A stretch of 64,000 nucleotides of DNA, from contig JBBPTG010000025.1 in NCBI GenBank assembly GCA_038093975.1, positions 1 to 64,000 of the forward strand, given 5' to 3'. The notes under the pieces are model-generated. The model worked only from the letters and a program-made list of their open reading frames with translations. It was not told the DNA's origin and searched no databases. Shown one piece after another: positions 44,073 to 55,419 of the stretch. The translations under genes were made by a program, and so were the position numbers. Source of the stretch: Chalciporus piperatus. Lineage: Eukaryota > Basidiomycota > Agaricomycetes > Boletales > Boletaceae. How positions within the stretch are numbered: position 1 is the stretch's first letter; every line of letters starts with the position of its first letter.

Positions 44073-45182
44073 TCAACCTGACATCTGTACATCTTCATCA
44101 GCAGTGGCTGCAGGTGGTGCCGGCACGGATCCATCTGCAGGCACTTTCACGTCCATGCTTTCTAAGTAGACCTTCCCCGCATCCCCATCAATAGTGCGGA
44201 ATTTACCCGTCGGAGAAGTTGACTTTTCATGGATGCCTGCGGGACCGACGATGCCGATTGAGGTGTTGTTGACATTAAGCTCTTTGTCCTGCTGAAGTGT
44301 TTCGCGAAGAGCGTGCAGGCCGTGCTTAATCAACTCTTCCAGAGTACCTTCGAGGGGGTGGCCGTGAACTTAGATGTCGCGCCTAGCGGCCAAGGAGACT
44401 TACAATCGGCAAAGCTCTCATAGTGTTTCTCCAGATACGTCTTCGCGCTCTGGCTCCGTGCGCCGATCGACATTGCGAAGTACTCGTACGAGTTTCCGGA
44501 CGGCGAGAACTCGAACAGATGCGGACCTGTTTGATCTTGACCGATGACAAGGAAACCGACACCATAAGGCCGGCGACCATATTCCTGAGTGTTTACCTGT
44601 GCCTCTGCCATCACGAGAGTAAGATGAGCGTTTGACAACACAAAATATCAACGTAAACCCACTGTCGGCGATAGCAGACACGAGCCGATTGACGGGCATT
44701 GGTCGGTTAAAGACCATCCGCTCGTTCATGGCTTGTTGCCGCATGAAATTACTATCAGTGGTGGGATGCAGATGATGCAGATGAGTTCGGCGCGTCATAG
44801 GGTATAGAGGGCAACAGCCCGCACCTGAGGACACGTGCATCCGACGTAAGGCCTGCGATGGCAATACCGACGTGATCGTCTATTCGGAACATCTTTTGTT
44901 GGTACGATGCTAACTCTCCCGTAGAACGCTATTGGATATCAGTCACGCGCGTACGCAATACAGAAGCGATGAGCACACCTTCAAGGCCAGTAATATAGCA
45001 TGGGTCTTTGATCGCAGACCGACTGCTGCAGATCCTTGTTTCACGGCTTCGAGCGCATATTCGACTTGATGGAGACGACCTTGTGGGGAGAAAACAGTGT
45101 TATCGGAGTCGTATGTGTTCCTGAACTGCGTAGACGTGTGAGCATTCTGCAAATCGGTGGAATATAAACGTATACAGACCAT
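44073..45182 (-). CDS. PRE5: 20S proteasome subunit alpha 6 (PSMA1/Pre5)
   Basis: Part of the alpha ring of the 20S core. The second exon reads [20 protein letters not shown], then [20 protein letters not shown], the alpha-subunit signature closest to PSMA1 (MFRNQYD..). The first exon appears to be the ATG alone (45180-45182), directly followed by GTCTGTATACG and rejoined at ACGCAG|TTCAGG. Later exons give [60 protein letters not shown] and [20 protein letters not shown]. The last run is [20 protein letters not shown], then [14 protein letters not shown]. The C-terminus is an acidic tail, [13 protein letters not shown]. Alpha subunits have no catalytic Thr, as here. Confidence 0.94.
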
Positions 45183-45373
45183 AGTAGCGAATGAAGATGT
45201 GTATCGACCTGGCTGTCCGCTACAGGTGACGCGTCCAGCAGTGGTCGGTAATCGGTAACCGGATATTACAGGAGTCACATGATATTAGCGACGAGGTTAG
45301 ATGCAAGACAAGCAGAAATAATTATGTGGAAGAAAACTACACAGATGGCAGATGTTATAATAAACCACTCGAT

Positions 45374-48300
45374 TCATCGTGCTCCCTTTTTATCAGCTCT
45401 CCATTCCTTGAAGATACCGTCCAAGCTCTTATATATCAGGTGTGACGGCAGACACCTGATGATTTCACCCATCTTCTCCTCCGCCTCTGCTTTTCCCTTG
45501 TCGCCGTTTGTCTTCTGCGCGTATTCGATCGTCATGTAGAACATCGCAAGAACGGCGAGGGAAACGTGCGTTTGCTGCGCTCCATGGGCTGATGATTGGG
45601 AGAATGCCGCAAGGAGGGGACCAGAGATACTGGGCGCGGATATGGCAGGTGCGGTCTGGGAAAAGGGTGTCGCACGCTCGCCGCGGACAAGTCTCAACAA
45701 TATCTCCAAGAGATTGTCGACCTCGGACATGTGCGTCTTGAGGAAACGTTGGCGCTCTGTCTGGACTCCAACTGGCGAGTTGACCGCCCAGCCCTCGAGA
45801 ACAGTCCAGATCGTAGGTGCCTGTGAAGCGGTTTAAAAAAGGTGACAATCGAATGGTGAATTCACTCACTGGATCAGGATCCGTAACCTCGATCTTCTTC
45901 TCCCATCCATCTGCTGCTTCACCGGCAACCCAGAACATACGACCAAACATACTCTTCAACCACTCTTGCACGTCACCCGACTTCACCCACTTCGGCTCCG
46001 ATAGCGGTCGGCCAGTGTCCAGGTGAACGACGAGATGTACTTTGATCGGCGACGAGATTTTCGAGAACGATGGGATTGTCTCGTCGGAATCGCATGGATC
46101 AGAAATAGTTGGCAGAGGCAGGTACGATTTAGTGTCCTCTGAAAGCCCTTCAATCTGGACATTGTCGGTTAATCCATCACAAAAACCCTATATAAAAAAA
46201 AGCGGAAGATGACCACGTACCAGTACACCCTTCAACCCATCCTCATCCCTGTCCAAAGACATGTGCACCTCAATCCGACCCTCAGCCCTGTACACGCGAA
46301 GATAATCGACAACTTCTGCATCCACGACCAATCGTCTACTGCCCGCAGCATATGATATTGATAGCCGGTTTGCAGATGGTGTCTTCCCCTTCTTGAGTGC
46401 CGTGGTCGCTGGTGGATTCGACGACTCGCCGTAAGTAGAACCTGAAGATGTCGACAGTAGAGTATTCGATGTTGGGGAAGCAGGGGGTTCTGGAAGATGT
46501 TCTTGGTCGTTCTCCTGGACAAATTCAGGGGAAATAGCTTTCTCGTCGGGTTGAGTGAATGTAGGAACTAGATCATCGTCGTGGGCTTGCGTATCTTCTT
46601 CCTGAGAGAAAAGCCCATTGTCTTGTGAGTCGTCCACAATAGTCGAAGCAAACGACGGATAGGCTTGCAACGGTCTCGGACCTGTAAGAATCCTTGCGAC
46701 CTCAGCTGGGCTGTCAGAAGGGGGTCTCAGCATATTAGCGAGCCCAGCATCATCAGCGGAATGCTCTTCCGCTTGAGGCATATCAGACAGTGACTGCGCA
46801 GCGACGACAGGAGGGGGTGCCGAGGCACGACTCGAGGAAACATCAAATGAACTCAAAGATGAAGAAGATTGAGAAGCGAGACGAGAAGGTTCAATGAGCG
46901 AGGAAGAACCACCAAGCACTGCGTCAATCCCATCCTCAGTGCAGAGGCCACTGTGAAGAGGCTGCGTGGCCTCGGAGGCAGCGAACGATGTAGTTTCTTC
47001 CTGAGTAGAGACGACATCATCCACATCGGGGCGAATGCCTGACGGGATCGATTTGGAATCTTCGCCAGTTGTGTTTGACGCAGCTGGCAGCAGCTCATCA
47101 GCCACTGCCACATTGTCACTTGGACCATGGAAAGCGACAGCATTATCATCGCCCAAAGAACCATGTCCATGTCCATCAACAACAGTCCCTTCAGAGCAAG
47201 CGTTAGCTCCATGAAACCTCCGGCCGTCAGATGGACGCCCTCCATCCGTGTTCAGGAAGCATCCATCATAGGGATCGTTAAAACAGGTCGAGGACTCACC
47301 ATTGACGATGTCACCTCCGAGTCCGGGGATACTCGACTCATCGACTGTGACGTGAGGGTCTTCGACACGACTCACACGAAGTTGGTTCTCGTCCTCGTCA
47401 CCGGTTCGTTCGCCGTGCGTACCAACCTCGACGTCGGCAGTATCACCTTCGTCTTCAGCGATAGCAGCCATGAGCCAGTCACCCTCACTGGCAGTCTCCG
47501 CTACGCTCGGCGCAGCACTACCCCGACCCAATCCATCCATATCGAGGCTCGCAGTATCGCTCATCTGACTCCCGCGTGGCGGAGGTGGGCGCCCTCGACC
47601 TTCTTCTGTATCCCCGTCATCATCCTCAAGCTTCTTGCGCTTTCCTTTGCGCGAGTCCATGGGTGTGGCCCCAAAAGCGTACGATGAATTGTGTGGAATG
47701 GGATGCGAGTCATCCGGTGAGACCGGCGTGTGGAAATAAATGCGAATGCGAGACGGTGGCGGAGAGATGAACGAAGAATGCTCGCCATTGGATGGTTCCA
47801 CCTTGACCTCAGCTGCTGCTGACGGATCGGTGGGAGCATGCTCGCTCTTATGCGCGGAGTCAGCTTGTTCCCCACGGATGGAACCATCCGGATGTTCTTC
47901 CTTGACAACAACATGGGAAGAGTCAACGAGAGACGCAGCCCCCTCCTTTTCCTCTGCTTTGACAGCAGATGGAAGTACGCCCCACGTCCATCCGAGTTCG
48001 GGCATCTCGAGCCCCACAATCTTAAAATCTGTAAGAGTGCGCCGATTCTCGTCCTTCTTACCACTACTCGTAAAACTTCCAGACGATGCATCGCGATTGC
48101 CCATTTGAGCATTTGTACCATCCTGCCGCCCAGAACGACCCGCGGAATGGCCCTGTCCCCGTCCACGAAAGCCAGCATTGCCCAGATTTCCCTGGTGATG
48201 TTGATGCCCCGCATTAAACGACCCACCTCTCCGGTTATGGAAATCCTGCTTGTTTCCAAAATTCCCTCGCGAACCGTGGCCACGCATGGAACCTTGTTGA

Positions 48301-49205
48301 CCACCACGACTACCTCCACCACTCATGAACATGCTGCCACCTCGACCACCACGTTGACCGCTCATTCCACCTCTGTTGCCACCCATGGATCCTCCTCGAC
48401 TTCGACCAGCATTCATGGAACCACCGCGACCACCCATGCTGCCTCTGTTGTGTCCGCCAAGGGGAACCTGGTTGGCGCCTTGTTGACTCTGATTCTGACC
48501 GTACGTAGGAACCGTAGGAGCAGGCGGAGGCTGGAATTGTGGCTGGGGAGGTGGGCCATGTTGGCGTTGCTGGCCATGCTGACCATGTTGACCATGTTGG
48601 TTTCCACTAGGCCCATCAAACTTTTGTCTTTTCGCAGGAGGAAGATGTTGCGGTGGCGTATGGTGCAGTCCGGGATTATGCCGGGGTTGGTGGTGTTGCT
48701 GGTGTTGTTGCTGAGGGAAGTATGGCTGAGGGGGAGCGATCGAGTGAGGAGCTTGCTGGTATGTCGGCTGCGATATGATATGCTGAGGAGCCTGCGGCAC
48801 ATATGCTTGAAACCCGACGGAAGCTTGGTAAGGATTATACTGGGGTTGAGGTTGTGCCTGAGGAGGTGGGGGAGGTGCCATTGGCTGAATAGGTTGGTAA
48901 TGCTGAGGCTGTTGTTGCGGTTGCTGCTGTTGCCTTTGTTGCCAAAGCAAGTTCTGGCCTCCATATCCGTAATTTGCATACAGTGTGCTTTGTTCGGGAG
49001 GCGGCCTTTGGGGTTGGGGAGTACTCCATTGTGGATTGTAACCAACAGCAGCGGCCGCTGCCGAAGGCTGTTGGGCGTGTTGGGCTGCAGCTGCTGCCCA
49101 ATATGCAGAATAGTCGGGAGGAGGACCCGCTGGGGGAGGACCGGGAGGTAGCGGGGGCTGGGGAGGGTTGTAAGTTGGCTGAGGAATGAAAGGGTTTTTG
49201 TTCAT
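45374..49205 (-). CDS. Large Q/P-rich, RGG-repeat protein with conserved C-terminal part
   Basis: Start MNKNPFIPQPTYNPPQPPLP at 49205. The first 230 residues are Pro/Gln/Tyr/Ala-rich. Residues about 230-370 carry many RGG and GGSM units (RGGSMNAGRSRGGSMGGNRG), typical of RNA-binding, phase-separating proteins. A short ordered block follows, FKIVGLEMPELGWTWGVL. After it come PPPSRIRIYFHTPVSPDDSH and a long acidic disordered middle. The C-terminal third is ordered: RLSISYAAGSRRLVVDAEVV, DYLRVYRAEGRIEVHMSLDR and, after two introns, YLPLPTISDPCDSDETIPSF. Then come KSGDVQEWLKSMFGRMFWVA, APTIWTVLEGWAVNSPVGVQ and LSHLIYKSLDGIFKEW-like helices. Total is about 1,280 residues. I know no named family. 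A role in RNA metabolism is inferred from the RGG region only. Confidence 0.78.
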
Positions 49206-49521
49206 GGGAGTGACACGGATCGATCGTGCGATCGAGTAACGCTGGCAATGTCGCCGACGACGCTGAACGATGTTTTGTCGTCGTTTGAACCAGCGAGCTC
49301 AAGTTCTCCATGCTCAACCCGGACCCTTTGAAAACATGTCCGACGCTTAGTCATCAACACGTGGGGTGCGATTAACGATTACAGTAACTAATTAGTAACT
49401 CCTATGTAGTACTACCAAGTACCAAGTCTTAGATCTTAATACTAAATGTACTGTAACTAAGGTAAATTCACGGCAGACGAGAAATTTAGAGTCAGAGGAC
49501 AGTCCGTCAGAACCAAAACTT
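49206..49521. other. Intergenic, no gene seen
   Basis: Promoter of the RGG gene and 3' flank of the next minus-strand gene. The stretch 49380-49460 is AT-rich with repeated AGTA/TACT motifs, similar in composition to 29650-29690. I see no clear alignment between them. Confidence 0.45.
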
Positions 49522-50153
49522 CAGGCGGTGGCTTGGTTGTTTGTTGAACCATTCGCCTCCGCAGTAGGAGGAGGCATATGAAGCTTCTGCAGTTTGTTGC
49601 TACGCTCTACCTAAAGAATGTCTCATCAGCGGAAGGGCAAGAACGTTGTACGGGCGCACACACCTCACGGACTTGTTTGGCTTTAAAGAGCTCATCTGCT
49701 TTCTGTCTCGAAATCTCGGTGTTTTGTTTCAATCTCGAAGCTTGTTGTTTCTGAACCTATGTAAAATCGGGTTTCGGTAATGATTCGGGGAGAAACTGTT
49801 GCACAGCTCACCTGAAGGTCACCCTGTGCGCTGTGCAAGCTTGTGACGGCCTCGTCGTGCTTGTATGTAGCTTTCTGCAGCGACTTGGTCAGATCATGTT
49901 CCTTATCCTCCAACTTCTTCAAAGTCTTCTCCGCCTTGCTCGCAGACTTGGGACGTTATGTTAGGGGTTAAAAGATGAGACGAAGCAAGGATTGTCTGAC
50001 CTTGGCTGCCTTTGCCTCTGACTTTTCGGTGCTCTTGAGCTCCTTCACAGCACGCTGGTAGTTCTTCTCGTCTTCCTTGGCCTCATTTGCGACATCCTTC
50101 TCCATCTTTCTGACCACTTTAGGGTCCGCAGGAAGCTGTTGTGGCATGCTCAT
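49522..50153 (-). CDS. Small coiled-coil protein, unknown
   Basis: Four exons join in frame. MSMPQQLPADPKVVRKMEKD leads to VANEAKEDEKNYQRAVKELK, then SASKAEKTLKKLEDKEHDLT and KSLQKATYKHDEAVTSLHSA. A third part reads VQKQQASRLKQNTEISRQKA and the last KLQKLHMPPPTAEANGSTNN, then QATA and a stop. About 150 residues. Nearly all of it is a charged Ala/Lys/Glu-rich heptad coiled coil ending in a polar tail. I recognise similar uncharacterised agaric proteins by style but no domain. Oligomerisation is likely; function is unknown. Confidence 0.78.
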
Positions 50154-50498
50154 CGTGAGTGAAAGTGATGGTTCAAGCTAAGTGCAAGGGGAATTTGTCT
50201 GGACTTTGTATAGGCAGAGAGACAGGGGCTCATGGGGACTGAACTAAATTTGTCATTACAATTCAGGCAGCTCTGTCTATGTAAAAAAAACGTACTGATA
50301 TGATCGATGGAGTGCTTGGCGTCAAGTCACACCTGGGTCAGATGAAGAAGCGGCTCCACAAGTCGCTCACGCTCGTCGCGAGGCTGCCGACGACCTAAGT
50401 TACCAGTACAGTCAGCGTCCACGCTCGACAGCCCCAAGTTCCCTGCGGCATTCCCTTCCGAAGTTCAGCTAATACCCAATGTCATTGTCAAACACACG
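50154..50498. other. Divergent interval with possible upstream exon of the channel gene
   Basis: On the plus strand 50330-50465 is open and reads like protein: TPGSDEEAAPQVAHARREAA, then DDLSYQYSQRPRSTAPSSLR. It could be a 5' exon of the MscS channel, whose N-terminus is similarly polar. I found no ATG in frame and no clean donor, so it is not annotated as coding. Confidence 0.35.
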
Positions 50499-53400
50499 AT
50501 GAGACAGAACAGCCAGAGTTCGGACCTTTCGCTAAAAAAGCCTACCGTTCACTACCCCGAGGAATTGGGGCATGCACCTTCAGCTCAGTACTTTAATACC
50601 CCTCCCAAACTCGAGTCACGCGCTCCATCGTTCGCAGGGACCGACGATGAAGAAGAGCTTGAAGAAGACTTCGACTGGAGTGGTGATGAGGACCTCGAAG
50701 ACCAAGAGACCATGTTCGAGAAACAGATGGGCGTAAATATCAGGTCAAGACGCTGGACAGTCTGGCGGTTCGTCCATTTTGCTTCCTCGCATCCTTCCAC
50801 AATCGTCGCTGAGGTGTCCTCGTAGCCTATTTACATTTTTGTTTTCTTCCTTGATCGGCTCCACATTCCTTGCCGGTGTCCTGGTGACACCTGCCCTGCT
50901 TGTACATTTCTTCTGGTACAAACCCCACCCCACCGAATACCGTCACTACGTCGACATAAACATCGAAGCCTGGCTTTTCTGGGCAGCGGCCAATGTCGTC
51001 ATATCCTGGGGTCTAGCAATGATCATAGACATCATACCCGCAATAACACGCCTGTTGATATCAATCTCATGGGGTCATGTTTCCGAGGAGCTCAAGACCC
51101 ACATCGAACTGTACGATTCCGTCAAAGATACCTTCAAACCCGTGTTGTACGCCGCAAGCGCCTGGCTCAGTTGGGTCATCTTGTTCCAGAACATCTTCAG
51201 GTTGTACAATAACGGTCCCAATGGAACGAGTTTCGCTGCATATACTGATCGAGTGAGTGTGTTCTCAAAAGCTTTCGCGACTTAAGGCGCCCATCAACAC
51301 CCGCAGGTTGCCCAAGCCATCGAATTTTTGTTTTTCTTGACATTGGTTATATGCGTCCAAAGAATGTTGTCCCATGCTATCGGTATATTGAATTTTTGAA
51401 CGCATCTGTTCCCAGCTCATACCTCATGTTAGCGTTTGCTTTTCATCGAACTGCTTACAAGGAACGCCTTGACGACCTCAGAGTTGCTCTCCACGCCATC
51501 GAAAAACTCCGCGACTACAAGCCAAAGTCTCGTCACCACCAACACAGATCCAGTGCCGGACTTAACATGTTCAACCTCGGCTTCACCAGCCCTTTTGGCG
51601 AGAAAGACTCCCACCGTCATCGCTTTGCTTACGAAGCTAGTGACGATGATGATGCCGAGGATGGGTTCCATAGCAAAAGTGTCAAAGGAAAGCATAAAGA
51701 AACGAAACCCAAAACTTTTATCCATTCGTATGACTCGACACCTGACTCGCCCGGGCTTGAGTGTCGAACTCCAACCAACGCTTCGGTTTCAAATTCAGCG
51801 CAGGAAAAGCAGGAGATAGCATCTCATGAATACCCACCATCTCGCAAACGTGCTGGAGACCAGCATGCACACGACGAACACAACCCAGCCATCCAAGCCG
51901 CACGAGTCATCAAGTCGGCGGTGTTACATGATGCTCGCAACATCAAAGGCGATGACAATGATTTGAGTGCTTTGAGGTTCAGTGTCAACTCCACCCGCGA
52001 AGCTAAGGTATGGTGACTTTTCTCTGTGCGAAGTGATTTGCTAGCAGTTGAATTGAATTGTGTTTGACAGCGTCTGGCCCGGGCAATATACACAACATTC
52101 CGTGACCGCCACAGGACCTTTCTGCTGTCAGGAGACTTCCAGCCCGCGTTTTCTTCCCTGGAGGAAACCCAGGAGGCCTTCCGAGTCTTCGACAAAGATA
52201 ACAATGGTGACATCTCGCGACCTGAGATTAAGGCGACCATCCTACGGATCTACAAAGAGCGGCGTTTCCTCTCTCGGAGTATGCGTGATGTTGGGGTCGC
52301 TCTCAAAACCCTCAACCAAATCTTGCTTTTATTTGCATTTGTCGTCTTGTTCTTCATTTCGTTGAGCATCTTCGGGGTTGACGTCACTCAATCTCTGACC
52401 AGTGTATACTCGCTGGGTATCGCAGCGAGCTTCATATTCAAGAATTCAGCCAGTAACGTCTTCGACGCCATCATGTTCTTGTTCGTGACACAGTGAGTAC
52501 ATCCATCGCGCCGATTCCGATTCCCGTCTCTGACGTCCTTGTAGCCCCTTTGACACTGGTGATCGATGCTTCATTGACAGTAAGATATCATCAACGGACA
52601 ATGAACATGCATGCTAACGCACGTGCAGCTGACAACCTGATCGTGAAGAAGGTGGGATTGTTTGCAGTACGCTTTCATCTTACCTCTGTAGTTTTGTGGT
52701 TTGCTCACTTGATTATTCAGACGGTGTTCGTCCGATCGGACGGCACTGAGACATACTACTCGAACAGTCAACTCTTCACGAAATTCATGTGAGTCCTCTT
52801 CTGTTGGAAAATGGCGCAAACTGAGGGTGTCTGTAGAACGAATGTTCGCCGAAGTGATGTATGAATTCGTTCTTGCCTGTCGTAGCTTTCGATTGACGTG
52901 ACTTTCAGAAAATGACTGAATCTCTGTCGATGCAAGTCGCTTGGCGTACACCCCTGGAAAAGCTGGATACACTTGAGGCTCGCATCAACCAATGGCTTGC
53001 GACCGAAGAGAATAGATGGTTCCAGCCCACCACTTCGATCGCTCTGCAAAATATCGTCTTTCAGCGTCATCTCGAAATCACCATTGGGATTCCTCACAAT
53101 TCGTACGTATCCTCAATGATCACCGTCGTTTGCGTTCTGAAAAGCAACTCACTTTCCCTCGCAGGACATGGCAGTAAGTACATATTGATCTTCGGTGACT
53201 TTTCATTCTGACCACATTGATCCTCGTATCTTAACCTTCATCGTAACGCAGAGATTGGGGATTGAGGAATGTGCGGAGGACTGCATTCCATGCAGCTGTG
53301 CAGTATTACTGCCAACAACTCGGCATCACCGCATTCCAGTCCCCGATGTCAGTTGTCTACGTAGACCCAGACACTCAGCAAGTCACACCTGTCGCCGATA

Positions 53401-53576
53401 TGGAACCACGCCACGCGGACACCCTGAATCCTGGAGCAGAAGGTTCTGCCAAGACATTCCTAGGCTTCACACCTCCAGATCAGCGAGGCTCTCTGCCATT
53501 GCGGGCGAGGAAAAGCAAAAGTCGCAAGGCAGTCTTGCGGGGCATTGGTGCGGATGGCACTGCAAGCACTGGTTGA
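50499..53576 (+). CDS. EF-hand mechanosensitive channel of the MscS/Msy type
   Basis: A cation or anion channel gated by membrane tension. Fungal members (Msy1, Msy2 in fission yeast) sit in the ER and shape calcium signals under hypo-osmotic stress. The first exon, from 50499, is acidic (AGTDDEEELEEDFDWSGDED). Membrane helices follow, such as CLFTFLFSSLIGSTFLAGVL and EAWLFWAAANVVISWGLAMI. A long polar loop comes next, then a canonical EF-hand calcium loop in FRVFDKDNNGDISRPEI. The pore region is VYSLGIAASFIFKNSASNVF, continuing DAIMFLFVTHPFDTGDRCFI. The beta domain has VFVRSDGTETYYSNSQLFTK. Later exons give WRTPLEKLDTLEARINQWLA and GLRNVRRTAFHAAVQYYCQQ. The true start may be upstream. Confidence 0.9.
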
Positions 53577-53924
53577 AATAGAATTTATCAGAAACACATG
53601 TCTCTCCCCCTCGTCGGACTTTATAGACTTTATAGATCACTGATATGGACCTCATGGAATAGGCAAGTTTCTTGGAATGTGACAAGGACGTGCCCAGTGT
53701 AGTAGACATGTTATCTGACAGTGACGGAACACGTTGCCTGTGCGAGGCGTTATCTGCATTTTTGCTTGTCGGCTTTTACCCGCTCCCGCTGAATTGAAGT
53801 CGTGTGTTTTCAGCGTTACGAAACGGACGTCACCGGTTGCTCATATAAATACAGACTGGCTTTGGACCGGCTTGCACCCTGAACAGCGCGCGGTTTAGTT
53901 TCGGTTGCGTCAAACGTCGAGGGA
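53577..53924. other. Intergenic, promoter of the CBM48 gene
   Basis: No exon seen. TCATATAAATACAG near 53840 contains a TATA-like ATATAAATA about 75 bp before the next start codon. Confidence 0.45.
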
Positions 53925-55176
53925 ATGGGCGTTGCAGATCTTCACGACCTCCAGCTCGTCTGGTAAGATCCCTGCGGACAACGTTCTACCCATTGACCTA
54001 ATCATCAACTCTTCTCCTAGGCCAAACTCAAGTCCAACAGGCGTAATCGCAACTGGCACATTCGACCAGGTCAGCACTTACCCACTCTCCCCTCGTCCGC
54101 AAAAGTCCGCTCACCACTTAGAACCGCTACCAAACAGTGGTCGTCTTCCATTCACTTGGCTAAAGGCGACGCTGGGTTTTCAGGCACCGTCAAAGTCTCC
54201 TGGGGTGAAAAGGTTGCATACAAGTTCATCGTCGACGGTCGCTGGCAATGTCGAGACGACCAACTTAAAGAAGATGATGGCCATGGGAACCTCAACAACG
54301 TCATTCAGGTCCCCGCAAAGCCGGTGTCATCCACTGTTCAAGAACAACTGGCGCGGTTGTCTATCCCTCCTGAAGGACCATATAGCGATGCTGAGATGAT
54401 GACGACGGCCGTAGAGTGGATGCCTACCGCCGAGCCAGCCGTCGGGGTATCTCTTCCACTCCCAACCCAGGAGGTCACTGTGGCAGGATCTCGGCCAGGT
54501 GCCGCACCTCCCGCTGAGGCCCACGTTGGCGAGGCGACATCGGTACTGTTCCCTGTTTACTCTCATCGTTCAATGTTATATTAACCCGTCCCTTTCATAG
54601 GATACATCTGTTGATACGAAGGAAACCGTCGCGTCCACTGTATCAGTGACACTCGAAGTTCCCCCACCCGCGCAGGCACCCCCCTCGTCAGGTGATGTGT
54701 CATTACCAAACGGTTCTACTTCGCCTCCGTCGGAGCTTCAGGTCAATGGAAATGGCGAGACACCTCCTCCGAACAGTCTCGTCACCCATGCGCCCATCCA
54801 ATTTTCGAAAGAGGAACTAGTACCCACACCTCCGGCAGCATCTGAGCCCGAGACTGCGAAGGAGGCAGTGGCCGCGCAATCCGAATCGGGTGCCGCTGAA
54901 CCGGCCCAGGTTGTCGGCGATGTTGCACCCGTTCCGGTTCTTGTCAAGGTCCCAGAGACGTCCACGAAAGAGCCTGAGGCTGAGACTGCTGCTAACGGTC
55001 ATTCCCGGCGGGCATCGGCACCTCCTTCCACTCCCACTTCCCCTTCCCCTTCCACACCCTCCTCGAAACTCAACACTGCGACGCACAAAAAGCGGCGATC
55101 CTTGTTCGCGAGGATAAGACATGTCTTCGACAAGGATAAGGACAAAGAAAAAGTGAGGGAGAAGAGTAAGGCTTAA
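53925..55176 (+). CDS. Glycogen-binding (CBM48/AMPK1) domain protein, Crp1/Mdg1-like
   Basis: Start MGVADLHDLQLVW, with introns bringing in PNSSPTGVIATGTFDQWSSS. The carbohydrate-binding module then continues IHLAKGDAGFSGTVKVSWGE and KVAYKFIVDGRWQCRDDQLK, ending GHGNLNNVI. The Trp and Lys positions match the AMPK beta-subunit glycogen module (GxFxxW, YKFxVDGxW, NNVI). No kinase-interaction domain of AMPK beta follows. Instead there is a long Pro/Ser/Glu-rich disordered tail and a very basic end, KKRRSLFARIRHVFDKDKDK. This layout fits yeast Crp1 and Mdg1, which bind cruciform DNA or affect pheromone signalling. The actual ligand is unknown. Confidence 0.85.
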
Positions 55177-55419
55177 GCTTACTTTCCACCTACCGTCTCC
55201 CGTGTTTTCGTGGTTTCATTTTCTTTGCTCCATAGACTCCCGACTCTTACGTACGATCACGTCCTTTTTACGATGCATGACACACGACATCATGCTGTCT
55301 TAGACTTAAATTATTTTACTTGCGGTTTTTCATCACCTGGGCACGTCTGTTTGCAAAGTTGAATTTGTGTCGTGTCTATACATGTGTGGAACTGGGATCA
55401 TCTTCTCGGTCGCTAGCTA

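Noticed and set aside
47838..49151. 437-codon plus-strand open frame
   Set aside because: It lies wholly opposite the Q/P- and RGG-rich coding region. The repeated codons there create a long antisense frame of Leu/Thr/Arg repeats with no family features.
47561..49317. Other long frames over the RGG gene, both strands
   Set aside because: Shadows of low-complexity coding sequence. The frame from 49205 has the ordered C-terminal region and the matching splice sites.
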